From assembly GCA_002347025.1 (NCBI GenBank), contig DEAE01000032.1, forward strand, positions 62,001 to 126,000: 64,000 nucleotides of DNA, in the 5' to 3' direction. The notes beneath the pieces were generated by a model that was not told the origin of the DNA, did not search any database, and saw nothing but the letters and a program-made list of their open reading frames with translations. Position 1 is the stretch's first letter. Each line of letters starts with the position of its first letter. Both the position numbers and the translations under genes were made by a program. Below are positions 18,931-28,277 of this stretch, piece after piece. This stretch comes from Acidobacteria bacterium UBA2990. GTDB lineage: Bacteria > Acidobacteriota > Vicinamibacteria > Vicinamibacterales > UBA8438.

Positions 18931-20031
18931 ATGCTAGAGCAGCGCCTCTATAGGCACATCGATTGGCCATTGCTGTTAGCATTGCTGATCCTGTGTGTTA
19001 TCGGCCTTACTATGATCTACAGTACTACCTACGATCCCCTGGAGGTTGGGGTCAGCCCATTGGTGTTTACGCAGGCTTGTGCGTTGTTAATCGGCATGCT
19101 TGGTTTGGGTGCGGTGATTTGGGTCGACTATCGCTGGGTTGCAGATTCGGTACCGACGATCTTTGTTGGGTTGGTCGCAGCGGTTGGTTATGCACTGTGG
19201 TTTGGCACGAGCGGCGGCGGTGCGAATCGATGGATTAATTTGGGAATATTCAACTTGCAGCCGTCAGAATTTGCTCGAACGGTAGTGGCCTTGGCGCTCG
19301 CGGCGTTGTTCTCGCAGTGGCAACGAGGCCCTCAAACGGTAATGGGATGGTTGTGGACGGGATTGATAATTGGGCTCCCTTTCATGCTGATAGCACAGCA
19401 GCCTGATCTTGGAACAGCGGTGACTCTCCTACCTGTTGCATTCGCCATTTTGGTGTTCGCCGGATTGCCTTTGCGCTACGTCAGCATCTTAGTTGCTGTG
19501 GGTATCATGATTACGCCGGTGGCTTGGACTTACGGACTGGAGGATTACCAACGTCAGCGGATTGCTAGCTTTTTGAACCCTGAACAGGACGCTCGTGGTG
19601 CTGGGTATCAGCAGATTCAGGCACGGATTACGGTCGGATCTGGAGGGGCCTTGGGGAAGGGGTTTCTTGAAGGGACTCAGAGCCGTTACAACTTTTTGCC
19701 TGTTGCCCACAATGATTTCATTTTTTCAGTGCTAGCTGAGGAGCTGGGTTTTCTTGGAGTAGTTGTAACTTTGAGTCTGTATTTGTTCGTTATTTTGAGG
19801 GGGCTCGACGCAGCAAGACTAGCGAAAGACCGTTTGGGTCGTTATCTGGTTGTTGGAATAATGGCTGGATTTTCGTTTCAGGTGATCTACAACGTTGCGA
19901 TGTCAGCGGGACTGGCACCGGTTAAAGGTCTGACATTGCCGCTGTTGAGTTATGGCGGGTCATCTGCTATCGCGACGCTCGTGGCATTTGGTCTTGTGCT
20001 TAACGTAAGAATGCGTAGATTTACGAACTAG
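18931..20031 (+). CDS. rodA: Peptidoglycan glycosyltransferase RodA
   Basis: SEDS-family polymerase of 366 residues with about ten transmembrane helices. It adds lipid II to growing glycan strands together with PBP2. SEDS signatures are present: LQPSEFAR near residue 110, the loop QQPDLGTA near 155, EELGF near 270, and GLTLPLLSYGGSS near the C terminus. The start ATG gives MLEQRLYRHIDWPLL, a normal RodA opening. It is the last gene of the rod-shape operon; a 278-base gap separates it from the RNase gene. Confidence 0.96.
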   Translation: MLEQRLYRHIDWPLLLALLILCVIGLTMIYSTTYDPLEVGVSPLVFTQACALLIGMLGLGAVIWVDYRWVADSVPTIFVGLVAAVGYALWFGTSGGGANRWINLGIFNLQPSEFARTVVALALAALFSQWQRGPQTVMGWLWTGLIIGLPFMLIAQQPDLGTAVTLLPVAFAILVFAGLPLRYVSILVAVGIMITPVAWTYGLEDYQRQRIASFLNPEQDARGAGYQQIQARITVGSGGALGKGFLEGTQSRYNFLPVAHNDFIFSVLAEELGFLGVVVTLSLYLFVILRGLDAARLAKDRLGRYLVVGIMAGFSFQVIYNVAMSAGLAPVKGLTLPLLSYGGSSAIATLVAFGLVLNVRMRRFTN

Positions 20032-20309
20032 GGTCGGTTTGCTTCATGCGCTCGCTCTGCGTTGTTGTGGTGCAGCGTATAACCGTAAGGAGAAGCAGAT
20101 CGGTAAGGATTCACATGCCGGCCGGAATGGTGCAGTTTTCACCCATGGGTCGGAACGGCAGAGGTCGAGGTGACCGATGAGTATGGCTTATCCTCTTCAT
20201 GTGTTTTTCGCACTGACGCACTTGTGGGATGTGCGCTACATGGAGGTACAGGTCAACTCTACAAGCGGCGCCAAATATCGACCGCCTGGCCGTAGTTGGA
20301 GTGATATTG

Positions 20310-21902
20310 ATGAACAAGGAGATGATCATCTCCGCCAGTGGCCACGAAACGATGGTTGCTATTCTCGAGGATGATGCTGTTGTCGAGATTTTTGTCGAAC
20401 GTGATAAGTCCCGCGGAGTAGCTGGGAATATCTACAAGGGGCGGGTGTCGAAGGTGCTGCCGGGTATGCAGGCTGCCTTTGTAGATTTGGGCCTTGAGCG
20501 AGACGGCTTTCTGTATGTTTCTGATGTCATTGACCCTGTAGGGACAATGGATGGTTTTGATTCCAGTGATCCAGATGTCGATGATGAGGTTGCTGTTAGC
20601 GAAACTGCTGATACTGCCAATGTAGGGAGTAGTGATGGTGGTCGGAGCCGAGGGCGTGGACGAGGACGTGAACGCAATGGTCCTGAGCAGCAAATCGACA
20701 AGCTCTTGACTGCGGGTCAAGAAATCGTGGTTCAGGTTGTTAAGGAACCACTCGGAACAAAGGGAGCTCGCATTACATCCCATGCATCAATTCCTGGGCG
20801 TTTCTTGGTTTTTATGCCGACGGTAGAACATATCGGAGTGTCTAGAAAGATCGTCTCTCGGGAGCAAAGGAGTAGGCTTCGTCGAATTGTCCGAGAGTTT
20901 CGCGATGAGCACGAGATGCCGGGTGGAGTGATCATCCGTACTGCTGCCGCAGACCGTCCAGAGGACGATATTGTCAGCGACCTGACGTATTTCCATGAGT
21001 TGTGGACCGAAACTCTAAAGAAGAGTGAAACAGAACCAGCCCCTGCCGTAATCCATAGGGAAGAAAGCCTTGTTGCCAAGTTGCTGCGGGACTTGCTGAC
21101 TGAAGATTTTTCGTCCATTCGAATCGATCATCGGGGAGAGTATCGTAAAGCGGTCAAGTTGGTGCAGCGAATCATGCCGGACCTTGTGGCTCGTATACAC
21201 CACTATGACAAGGCATTTCCTATTTTCGAGGAATATGGAGTTCAGTCTGAAATAGACAAAGCCCTGCGGAGTAAGGTTTGGTTGAAATCTGGCGGTTATC
21301 TTGTCATCAACCAGACTGAGGCACTGGTCGCGATTGATGTCAATACTGGGCGTTATGTCGGAAAGCGAACCGGACGCCTTGAAGATACTATCGTAAAGAC
21401 TAATCTCGAAGCAGCTAAGGAGATCGTGAGACAGATTCGGCTTCGTGATCTTGGGGGAATTATCGTTCTTGACTTCATTGACATGGAGGAGCGTAAGAAT
21501 CGCCAGAAGGTTTACCAAGCTTTCGAGCAGGAGATTCGCAGAGATCGGTCGCCTTCGAAAGCTGTGCAGGTTTCAGAGTTTGGATTGATTATCACAACTC
21601 GGAAGCGTGTTAAGCAAAGCCTTGAGCGGCAATTGACAGACCCGTGCCCCTATTGTTCTGGAAGCGCGGTAGTTAAGTCCACCTCAACCATTTGTTCCGA
21701 GATCTTGTCAGAACTCCAGAAAGTCAGTGGCGATTTCAATGGACACGAAGTGCAGCTTCGGGTGAATCCAGATGTTGCTCGCGCGTTAAAGTCTGAAGAA
21801 CGTGGCATCCTTAGAGAAATAGAAAGAACACTCCACCGGTCTGTTACATTGCGACCTGATGCATTCCTTCATCATGAGCAGTTTGATCTGATGGCGATGT
21901 GA
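20310..21902 (+). CDS. rng: Ribonuclease E/G family endoribonuclease
   Basis: Single-strand RNA endonuclease for rRNA and mRNA processing, 530 residues. An S1 RNA-binding domain begins at GNIYKGRVSKVLPGMQAAF. It is interrupted by an insert of roughly 60 residues, first acidic (SSDPDVDDE) and then Gly/Arg-rich (GRSRGRGRGRE). Catalytic aspartates are in LVAIDVNTG and IIVLDFIDM, and the Zn-link motif is DPCPYCSG. The ATG at 20310 has GGAG eight bases upstream and gives MNKEMIISASGHET. The frame continues upstream but is unlikely to be translated. It lacks the long C-terminal scaffold of E. coli RNase E, hence RNase G-like. Confidence 0.93.
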   Translation: MNKEMIISASGHETMVAILEDDAVVEIFVERDKSRGVAGNIYKGRVSKVLPGMQAAFVDLGLERDGFLYVSDVIDPVGTMDGFDSSDPDVDDEVAVSETADTANVGSSDGGRSRGRGRGRERNGPEQQIDKLLTAGQEIVVQVVKEPLGTKGARITSHASIPGRFLVFMPTVEHIGVSRKIVSREQRSRLRRIVREFRDEHEMPGGVIIRTAAADRPEDDIVSDLTYFHELWTETLKKSETEPAPAVIHREESLVAKLLRDLLTEDFSSIRIDHRGEYRKAVKLVQRIMPDLVARIHHYDKAFPIFEEYGVQSEIDKALRSKVWLKSGGYLVINQTEALVAIDVNTGRYVGKRTGRLEDTIVKTNLEAAKEIVRQIRLRDLGGIIVLDFIDMEERKNRQKVYQAFEQEIRRDRSPSKAVQVSEFGLIITTRKRVKQSLERQLTDPCPYCSGSAVVKSTSTICSEILSELQKVSGDFNGHEVQLRVNPDVARALKSEERGILREIERTLHRSVTLRPDAFLHHEQFDLMAM

Positions 21903-22012
21903 AGCTCACCTCGGATTACTCTGAGCTTTCGTGTAAGACTTTCCCATGGAACGAGGCCAAAGGTCAGCCTTTGCCAGAGGCTAGAGCCAGGTTTAGGGTG
22001 GCGTTAGTTGAT

Positions 22013-22483
22013 TCAGCTAATTACCAGATGGATAAAGTAGTGTGTTTCGTTCTGATTGATCCAAACACGTAGGTAATCATTTTCCCGAAGCATCTCGACT
22101 CGTGATGTTCCGCTGGATGGTGGAGTCGATTTTGCGACCTCGTCAATTTCCTCTCGTGGGACGATTGTGACAACCTCACGGCCACGGAGTTCGGCTCCTT
22201 GCCTGAATTCGGCCCAGCGTTCGAGTTCGGCTAGCTGACCCGGAACCTCAGGGTTGGCTGAGGAAGCGGTGACCTTGACCTCATAACTGCCAGATGGCAA
22301 GGTTTGGCCGTCTGCCATGACTTGTCTCGGTAATTGAATCGACCCTAAACTGACCTCGCCGGCTGGAACTACAGCACCGGCCGGTGTCGTTTGAGGGGCC
22401 TCTGTAGCTAGTAGTGCTGAATCAATTGCTAAGAGACTCAAAGCGCCTGCAACCACCATTAGGGTACAGAAGTATCGAAGCAT
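22013..22483 (-). CDS. Secreted hypothetical protein
   Basis: Protein of 156 residues with a clear N-terminal signal peptide (about residues 1-26, cleavage likely after an Ala in LLATEA). It is followed by a beta-rich domain containing LPSGSYEVKV, reminiscent of small secreted domains common in Acidobacteria. The C terminus RVWINQNETHYFIHLVIS is strand-like and hydrophobic. I do not recognise a function. The gene stands alone and is convergent with the RNase gene. Confidence 0.7.
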   Translation of the reverse strand: MLRYFCTLMVVAGALSLLAIDSALLATEAPQTTPAGAVVPAGEVSLGSIQLPRQVMADGQTLPSGSYEVKVTASSANPEVPGQLAELERWAEFRQGAELRGREVVTIVPREEIDEVAKSTPPSSGTSRVEMLRENDYLRVWINQNETHYFIHLVIS

Positions 22484-22691
22484 GTTTCCTCCCTTGTCGG
22501 GTGTTGCGGACTGCTGGGATCAGCCGAGCCCGAGTAGGCATATGATAGCAGAGAATGATTGGGTTTCGAGAGGCAGGCGTGCTAACCCGGGAATGGTGAT
22601 AGTTCGGAATGAGTCAGGCAGGAAATCCTCCGTTTGATTCTGAGGCCGTCTCGATGAGCCTTTGTCTCGGAGTTGAACGTAGCGTATCTAG

Positions 22692-23036
22692 TCAGAGAGG
22701 TTTCGCAATTGACGACGACGGTCTCCAGCGTAGCAAAGAAAAGTGATGAATTTTACGACGGCCTACTGAGACTCCCTCGTTTCGGAGAAGCTGCTGTTTC
22801 AGGGCTAAGTTGTGATAGCCCCCCAGGCGACCACCAGCACTAACTACCCGGTGGCAGGGTATGGTCGGTGAACTGCATTTCCTCATGATTGTGCCTACAG
22901 ACCTCCAGGCTTTCGGTCGACCCGCTAGAGAGGCTATGTCTCCATAGGTAGCCACCCGTCCAGGTGGGATCAGTCGGACCATTGCGAGGACCCGAGTGGC
23001 AAAAGGGCCGAGCGAAGGAGCTTGTGCTTGGTCCAT
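22692..23036 (-). CDS. MGMT-family protein (alkyltransferase DNA-binding domain only)
   Basis: Short protein of 114 residues consisting of just the C-terminal DNA-binding/active-site domain of O6-alkylguanine-DNA alkyltransferases. Visible motifs are PPGRVATYGDIA, the arginine-finger region with GTIMRKCSS, and IPCHRVV followed by GGRLGGY. The acceptor Cys is kept, unlike alkyltransferase-like (ATL) proteins, where it is usually Trp. It could therefore be an active minimal alkyltransferase, or a damage sensor. The C-terminal tail beyond about residue 92 is basic and poorly conserved-looking. Confidence 0.85.
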   Translation of the reverse strand: MDQAQAPSLGPFATRVLAMVRLIPPGRVATYGDIASLAGRPKAWRSVGTIMRKCSSPTIPCHRVVSAGGRLGGYHNLALKQQLLRNEGVSVGRRKIHHFSLLRWRPSSSIAKPL

Positions 23037-23111
23037 CAGTCATCCTAACGGTCTATCCGCTTTGCCAAAGGTCCATCTTGTGATGAAACAGGACCACTTT
23101 GCGGATGAGGG

Positions 23112-23615
23112 TCACTCAAGGGGGGTTGTTTTCCAGACCTCATGAATAACCCCGGCTTGGATCAGTTTTGTGGCAAACACGATCTGACCGGTATGGGCTG
23201 TGAAATGGAGTAGTTGATTCAAGATAAGCTCGCCGAAGGTCATTTCGTTGCCGGTGATATCTGTAGTTTCATCCATTCGAACAGCGTCGAATGCGGCGAG
23301 CACACGGTCGGCTTCCACCATGGTCGAATCGAAATGTGCCTGTAATTCCTCTTTTGCGACCGGTCCTTGTTCAGCAAACTCTGCGTCACGGTTACGTTGG
23401 TAACCATTGTTGCCGACCCCATGGCCGATATAGAAGCGAGTTGACCCACAGAGGTGCATTACGAGGTTGCCGATGGCGTTTGATTCTTCGTTTGCTCGCC
23501 ACCAAAGTTGGCCGTCGTTTAGAGCGTCAAGGCAAGTCCTAACCTGTCCTGCTTGGTGAGTAACTAGACGGGCTCTCGCGATATTGAGTAGGGTTCTGTT
23601 CTTAGTTTCGGTCAT
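23112..23615 (-). CDS. DinB-like / DUF1572-type protein
   Basis: Protein of 167 residues predicted as a four-helix bundle of the DinB superfamily. Candidate metal-ligand histidines are in NLVMHLCGST near residue 53 and in QLLHFTAHTGQIVFATK near 140, the family's usual HxxxHxGQ. Members are often metal-dependent thiol-transfer enzymes or have unknown roles; the substrate cannot be named. Bacillithiol-linked DinB proteins exist, and a ypdA-like gene occurs 10 kb away, but any link is speculative. A second DinB-like gene is at 51835-52323. Confidence 0.8.
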   Translation of the reverse strand: MTETKNRTLLNIARARLVTHQAGQVRTCLDALNDGQLWWRANEESNAIGNLVMHLCGSTRFYIGHGVGNNGYQRNRDAEFAEQGPVAKEELQAHFDSTMVEADRVLAAFDAVRMDETTDITGNEMTFGELILNQLLHFTAHTGQIVFATKLIQAGVIHEVWKTTPLE

Positions 23616-23705
23616 TGGTTTGTGTGATGCATGCGCAAGATAGTCTCACAAGAGATAACTGGTCCTGTTCATGACTGCAGTGCCAGTGCTAGGTGCAGCC
23701 TAGAA

Positions 23706-24161
23706 TTATGGTCGACGTAGAACCGGTAAATAGCATACCGCGGCTACAGCGACGTCGTATATCGCAGAAGCTGTGGCGTGCCAGGTTGGCAACACATTAC
23801 CTGGTAGGATTTGGGACCCATGAAGCAGGTCGATGCCCGCGTGAGCTATAAAGGCTGCTGCTAGCAGAGTGAGTGCGTTGCTGGGATCTTGAGTGACTGC
23901 AATTGAGCCGATGACTAGAAACCCAACGGCTAGTGCTACATCTAGTCCACTTCCGGTGCTCGATTCCTGGACGAGGGCTGAACCGATATATATGCCAGCC
24001 GTGAGGGTGAGCACTAGTGCTGCGAACTGAGCAAGTCGCAATTCTGCTACTAGGCTGGCCGCGCTGTTTGTATCTGCCTTGAGAGCGGTTCGCGAAAGCC
24101 GGACCATCACTATTGCAATAGCTACAAAGGCCACAGCCATTGCTCGGGCTCCGTCAGTCAC
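23706..24161 (-). CDS. Small hypothetical membrane protein
   Basis: Protein of 151 residues with about five hydrophobic helices: residues 5-22, 44-62, 74-86, 95-110 and 132-146. A His-containing stretch FIAHAGIDLLHG lies near residue 112. It is probably in the inner membrane. No family was recognised. The following gene on the other strand starts about 310 bases away. Confidence 0.6.
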   Translation of the reverse strand: MTDGARAMAVAFVAIAIVMVRLSRTALKADTNSAASLVAELRLAQFAALVLTLTAGIYIGSALVQESSTGSGLDVALAVGFLVIGSIAVTQDPSNALTLLAAAFIAHAGIDLLHGSQILPGNVLPTWHATASAIYDVAVAAVCYLPVLRRP

Positions 24162-24472
24162 TTGAACTCCTCAAAGGTCATTACAGCTGAAGTCGTGATT
24201 GGGAGGCAGAATAATTACTAAAGCATCCAGTGTCGAACTTTCGACGGTTAGCCAGTATAACCGAAGCCTCTTCTATGTCCTTTCATCGGCAGGCTTGTTT
24301 GCATAGGCCTCCACCTAGCATCATAGCTCTAATTGAGCCGTCTTCCGATGGCTTCTGCAAGCCCTTCGCGCTAGACCGCTTCCTCCGGTATCGCGATCAA
24401 AGTTGGCCTGGATTGATTGTTATAGAGGAGAACTGCAGTTCTCCGGTTTTGTTCGCATATGATCAAGGCTCT
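24162..24472. other. Intergenic region, 311 bases
   Basis: Gap between the divergent small membrane protein and nucleoside-transporter genes. The transporter frame stays open here back to 24230, but the encoded residues are polar and unlike the family, so I treat it as non-coding. No clear promoter boxes or hairpins were recognised. Confidence 0.4.
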
Positions 24473-25822
24473 ATGTTTCACTTTAGTCCTCCCATTCAGC
24501 TTCCTAGATCCACCGGTTCCCGTGTAGGGTTGGTAGCAGTTGCAGTGATGCTCGGTTGCGGCGCGCTTTGGCTTCGGGATGTTGTAGACCCACGCTGGCG
24601 TGCGGCAGCTGGGATTGTTGCATTTGTTGCTATTGCGACGTCCTGTTCAGAAAAGATCAGTGCAGTAAATTGGCGCCTCGTTATTCATGGGTTCATGCTT
24701 CAGGTTGGGCTGGCCATTTTGATCCTAAAGGTAGAGGTGGCAGGTGTCCGACCGGGGTATGAAATTTTTGCGGCTGTGGCTGCTGTAGTGACCCAGTTTC
24801 TGGCATTCACCAATGAAGGCTCACGGTTTGTATTCGGGGTGTTGGCAGATCCTGCGCAGATGGCTGAACTGTTTCCCAATGGATTCATTTTGGCCTTTGC
24901 CTCATTGCCAGTTTTAATCTTTATGTCGTCGGTGTTTATGGTGCTCTATCACCTTGGTCTATTGCAGGTAGTAGTGAAACTGATGGCGAGAGTAATGGCA
25001 CGGATTATGGGGACGAGTGGTGCAGAGAGTCTGGCTGCGGCTGCTAATGTGTTTCTTGGTGTTACCGAAGCACCGCTGGTGATTCGCCCGTATATTGTGA
25101 AGATGACTCGGTCTGAACTTTTGGCGCTGATGGTAGGAGGTCTTGCGACTATTGCCGGTACGGTAATGGCGGTCTATATCAGCTTGGGGGCAGACCCGGT
25201 AAGTATGTTAGCCACTAGCGTGATGGCTGCCCCATGTGGACTCTATCTCTCGAAAATTTTACTGCCGGAATCGAATACTCCGATTACTGCTGATACTGCA
25301 GGGGTGGTGGTGGCGCGAGAGCATGTGAATGTCATCGATGCTCTGGCTGCTGGTGCCTCAGCGGGCACCAAATTGGCAATCAATGTAGCGGCCATGTTGA
25401 TCGCATTTCTTGCATTCATTGCCATGCTAGATTACGGACTTGGACTAATTAACTCGCAAATGTCACTCGCTGCTATCTTCGGTTGGTGCTTCGCCCCGGT
25501 AGCGGCGCTTCTTGGAGTGTCGTCAGCTGATCTTATTGCGGTGGCTGACCTGCTAGGTACTAAACTGGCCACTAATGAGTTCGTTGCATTCATCAAACTG
25601 AACGAAGAATATCTTGGTGTGGTAACTCTTCACACACATATGGTGGTGACGTTCGCTCTCACAGGATTTGCAAATCTTGGCTCTGTGGCCATTCTGTTGG
25701 GCGGTATCGGTGGGCTGGCCCCGTCGAGGCGGCAAGATTTAGCGAGGTTGGGCCCGGTGGCGCTTCTCGGGGGGTTCTTAGCTACCTTGATTAACGCTTC
25801 GATAGCTTCAATTTTGCTTTGA
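24473..25822 (+). CDS. Concentrative nucleoside transporter (NupC/CNT family)
   Basis: Inner-membrane, cation-coupled nucleoside importer of 449 residues. CNT motifs are visible: FVFGVLADP, the helix-hairpin motif VTEAPLVIRPYI, LLGTKLATNEFVAFIKLNE, and the C-terminal GFANLGSVAILLGGIG. I start it at the ATG at 24473, with AAGG five bases upstream. The open frame goes back to 24230, but those 81 residues have no hydrophobic or family character. Substrate is probably pyrimidine and/or purine nucleosides; specificity cannot be read. No nucleoside-degrading enzyme gene is adjacent. Confidence 0.9.
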   Translation: MFHFSPPIQLPRSTGSRVGLVAVAVMLGCGALWLRDVVDPRWRAAAGIVAFVAIATSCSEKISAVNWRLVIHGFMLQVGLAILILKVEVAGVRPGYEIFAAVAAVVTQFLAFTNEGSRFVFGVLADPAQMAELFPNGFILAFASLPVLIFMSSVFMVLYHLGLLQVVVKLMARVMARIMGTSGAESLAAAANVFLGVTEAPLVIRPYIVKMTRSELLALMVGGLATIAGTVMAVYISLGADPVSMLATSVMAAPCGLYLSKILLPESNTPITADTAGVVVAREHVNVIDALAAGASAGTKLAINVAAMLIAFLAFIAMLDYGLGLINSQMSLAAIFGWCFAPVAALLGVSSADLIAVADLLGTKLATNEFVAFIKLNEEYLGVVTLHTHMVVTFALTGFANLGSVAILLGGIGGLAPSRRQDLARLGPVALLGGFLATLINASIASILL

Positions 25823-25987
25823 CATCTCATTGCTACCGGTCGAGCCGAGCCTCTGTTGGAGGAAAGTAAGGCAGTGTATCGATGTTGACTAACAGGAGGA
25901 GTTGGTTGATAGAGAATGTTGGTCCCGAACAGCCTCGGGATCGTTATGATATGGAATCTTGATCGCAGAAGGGTCACTATACCTTTT

Positions 25988-27043
25988 ATGTTGCCAACAA
26001 TTGCTTGGGAGGATGGCGTAATCGTAATGGTAGATCAGCGGAAATTGCCTGCCCGCGAGGTCTATGTTCGCTGCAGAACTGCCCGTGAGGTGGGCAAAGC
26101 GATAACGAAAATGGTCATCCGAGGTGCACCAGCCATTGGGGTGGCCGCAGCGATGGGGTTAGCTCTCGAATTACGGCGTAGCCGGGCCTCAGGCACCAAC
26201 CAATTAGCAACAGAGTTTTATCGGGCCTGCGACCTGTTGGCAGCGACTCGACCCACAGCAGTGAATCTATTTTGGGCGATTGGACGAATGAAACGAGTGT
26301 TCGCTGAAGCACTGCGAGCTGGTGGGTCTACTGATGAACTCAAGGTGTTGATTGAAGCTGAAGCGAATCAGGTCCACGACGCGGACGTGGCCAGCTGTCG
26401 TGCGCTAGGGCGTCACGGAGCGGAATTGTTTCCGGTGGACGCCCGCGTGCTGACCCATTGTAACGCGGGGGCGTTGGCCACTGGTGGCTACGGGTCAGCC
26501 CTCGGTGTGATTCGGGCAGCTGTAGAGGCTGGGAAACGAGTTGCTGTGTATGCAGATGAAACGCGTCCGTTCCTTCAGGGTGCTCGTCTCACTGCCTGGG
26601 AGTTGGTGCGCGATGATATCGACACCACGGTTATCACCGACGGTATGGTTGGTTCACTTATGCTTGCGGGCAAAGTCAATGTTGTGGTTGTTGGGGCCGA
26701 CCGAATTGCAGCGAACGGAGATGTTGCTAACAAGATTGGTACCTACACCGTTGCGGTGATGGCGAAGGAGCACAGTATTCCCTTCTATGTGGCCGCACCG
26801 GTGTCGACAATCGATTTGGATACGACGGATGGTTCTGGCATTCCGATTGAGGAACGTGATGCCCGGGAAGTTAGTCACCTGGGAGCCTCGCAGCTTACGC
26901 CAGAAGGGGCTGCTATCTGGAACCCGGCTTTTGATGTCACTCCTGCCAGTTTGATCGACGGTATTGTTACCGAACATGGTGTCTGTCGCCCTCCCTTTAC
27001 TGAAAGTCTATTGAAGGCTCTGGCTCGTGCGGAGTGTCCTTAA
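25988..27043 (+). CDS. mtnA: S-methyl-5-thioribose-1-phosphate isomerase
   Basis: Enzyme of the methionine salvage pathway that isomerises 5-methylthioribose-1-phosphate to 5-methylthioribulose-1-phosphate. Family signatures are MVIRGAPAIGVAAAMG, the active-site Cys in THCNAGALAT, and the Asp in VVGADRIAANGDVANKIGTY. The start is uncertain. I use the ATG at 25988, giving MLPTIAWEDG, which fits relatives. ATGs at 25946 and 25916 are in frame, and an AGGAGG near 25893 is too far from all of them. No other methionine-salvage gene is adjacent. tsaD follows after 52 bases and may be cotranscribed. Confidence 0.94.
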   Translation: MLPTIAWEDGVIVMVDQRKLPAREVYVRCRTAREVGKAITKMVIRGAPAIGVAAAMGLALELRRSRASGTNQLATEFYRACDLLAATRPTAVNLFWAIGRMKRVFAEALRAGGSTDELKVLIEAEANQVHDADVASCRALGRHGAELFPVDARVLTHCNAGALATGGYGSALGVIRAAVEAGKRVAVYADETRPFLQGARLTAWELVRDDIDTTVITDGMVGSLMLAGKVNVVVVGADRIAANGDVANKIGTYTVAVMAKEHSIPFYVAAPVSTIDLDTTDGSGIPIEERDAREVSHLGASQLTPEGAAIWNPAFDVTPASLIDGIVTEHGVCRPPFTESLLKALARAECP

Positions 27044-27095
27044 GACGAATGCATGCTGACTAACTTGGTAGTAGTGCGACCATTGTGATATCCCG

Positions 27096-28196
27096 ATGTC
27101 TAAGACAAATATTCTCGCTATTGAGACTTCATGCGACGAGACTGCGGCAGCAGTCGCTGTTGAGAGAGGCTCTGATCGGATCTCGTGGGAGATTCTTTCA
27201 AGCGTTATTGCTTCCCAGGTGGAGATTCATCGCGAATGGGGGGGTGTGGTACCTGAATTAGCTTCCCGCCAGCACCTTCGCGATATCTGTGGGGTAGTCG
27301 AACGCGCTCTGCAAGAAAGCAGTACCGAATTAGGCCAGCTTGATGCTGTCGCCGTAACTCAAGGGCCTGGCTTGGTGGGCTCATTGTTGGTGGGTGTGTC
27401 CTTCGCTAAGGCACTGGCCGGCGCTCTTGCTAGACCGCTGGTGCCAGTGCATCATTTGGTCGGACACATTGAATCCCTCTTTCTTTGTCACCCGGATCTG
27501 CCTTTGCCGGCAGTGGTATTAGTAGTGTCTGGTGGTCACACGAGTCTCTACTATCTACCCCAGGCAGGAACATATCGCTTGGTAGGTCGGACTAGGGACG
27601 ATGCGGCTGGAGAGGCCTTTGACAAGGTAGCCAAACTGCTTGGCCTGCCCTATCCTGGCGGGCCGGTTATTGACCGAATCTCGAAGGAAGGAGACGAGCA
27701 GGCTATCAAGTTTCCAGTGGCGCGAATCACTCATGCTGATCGGTCAGCTGCTCCGCCGACTGTTCTCCCTCCGGGTTTGTCTAGTAACCATGCTGGGCGT
27801 ATGGATTTTAGTTTTAGTGGTTTGAAGACGGCAGTGGCCCGCTATTTGTACCGCCGAAACAATGGTGATTCAAATTCCATTTCTCAGAATGAGTTAGCCG
27901 ACATCTGTGCTAGCTTTCAGCGAGCTGTGGTTGATGCATTACTCGACAGGGCTTTTGAGACTTCTCGGAGGTTCAATGCTTGCAGTCTGGGAATTGCAGG
28001 TGGAGTTTCGGCAAATAGTCGATTGCGAGAGTTAGCTATTGACCGTGGTCGCCAAGAGGGCCTTCCGGTTGTCCTTCCAACCCTTCATCTTTCAACCGAC
28101 AACGCGGCTATGATCGCAGCCGCTGGTCTGAGACGGTTGCGGGCTGGGGTGACGGCTGGATTGGATCTGAATGCGGAGGCAAGCTTAGCTTTGTAG
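27096..28196 (+). CDS. tsaD: tRNA N6-threonylcarbamoyladenosine transferase TsaD
   Basis: Universal enzyme that transfers threonylcarbamoyl to A37 of ANN-decoding tRNAs, 366 residues. It has the start ILAIETSCDETAAAV, the metal-binding histidines in VHHLVGHIESL, and the nucleotide-binding loops VVSGGHTSLY and GIAGGVSANSRLR. The C terminus DNAAMIAAAG is also typical. Its partners TsaB, TsaC and TsaE are not in the window. Confidence 0.97.
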   Translation: MSKTNILAIETSCDETAAAVAVERGSDRISWEILSSVIASQVEIHREWGGVVPELASRQHLRDICGVVERALQESSTELGQLDAVAVTQGPGLVGSLLVGVSFAKALAGALARPLVPVHHLVGHIESLFLCHPDLPLPAVVLVVSGGHTSLYYLPQAGTYRLVGRTRDDAAGEAFDKVAKLLGLPYPGGPVIDRISKEGDEQAIKFPVARITHADRSAAPPTVLPPGLSSNHAGRMDFSFSGLKTAVARYLYRRNNGDSNSISQNELADICASFQRAVVDALLDRAFETSRRFNACSLGIAGGVSANSRLRELAIDRGRQEGLPVVLPTLHLSTDNAAMIAAAGLRRLRAGVTAGLDLNAEASLAL

Positions 28197-28277
28197 GGAT
28201 GCGGACTATCTGCAGAGGGAACCCGCAGGGGCTTACTTGATGGATCTAATGGTTTTCATTCTGGATTACTGAAATCC

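Noticed and set aside
20229..20309. Upstream extension of the RNase E/G frame
   Set aside because: The extra N-terminal residues are unlike the family, and GGAG at 20298-20301 fits the ATG at 20310.
21902..21928. Possible terminator AAGCTCA/TGAGCTT after the RNase gene
   Set aside because: The loop is 13 bases and no T-run follows, so it is too weak to list as a terminator.
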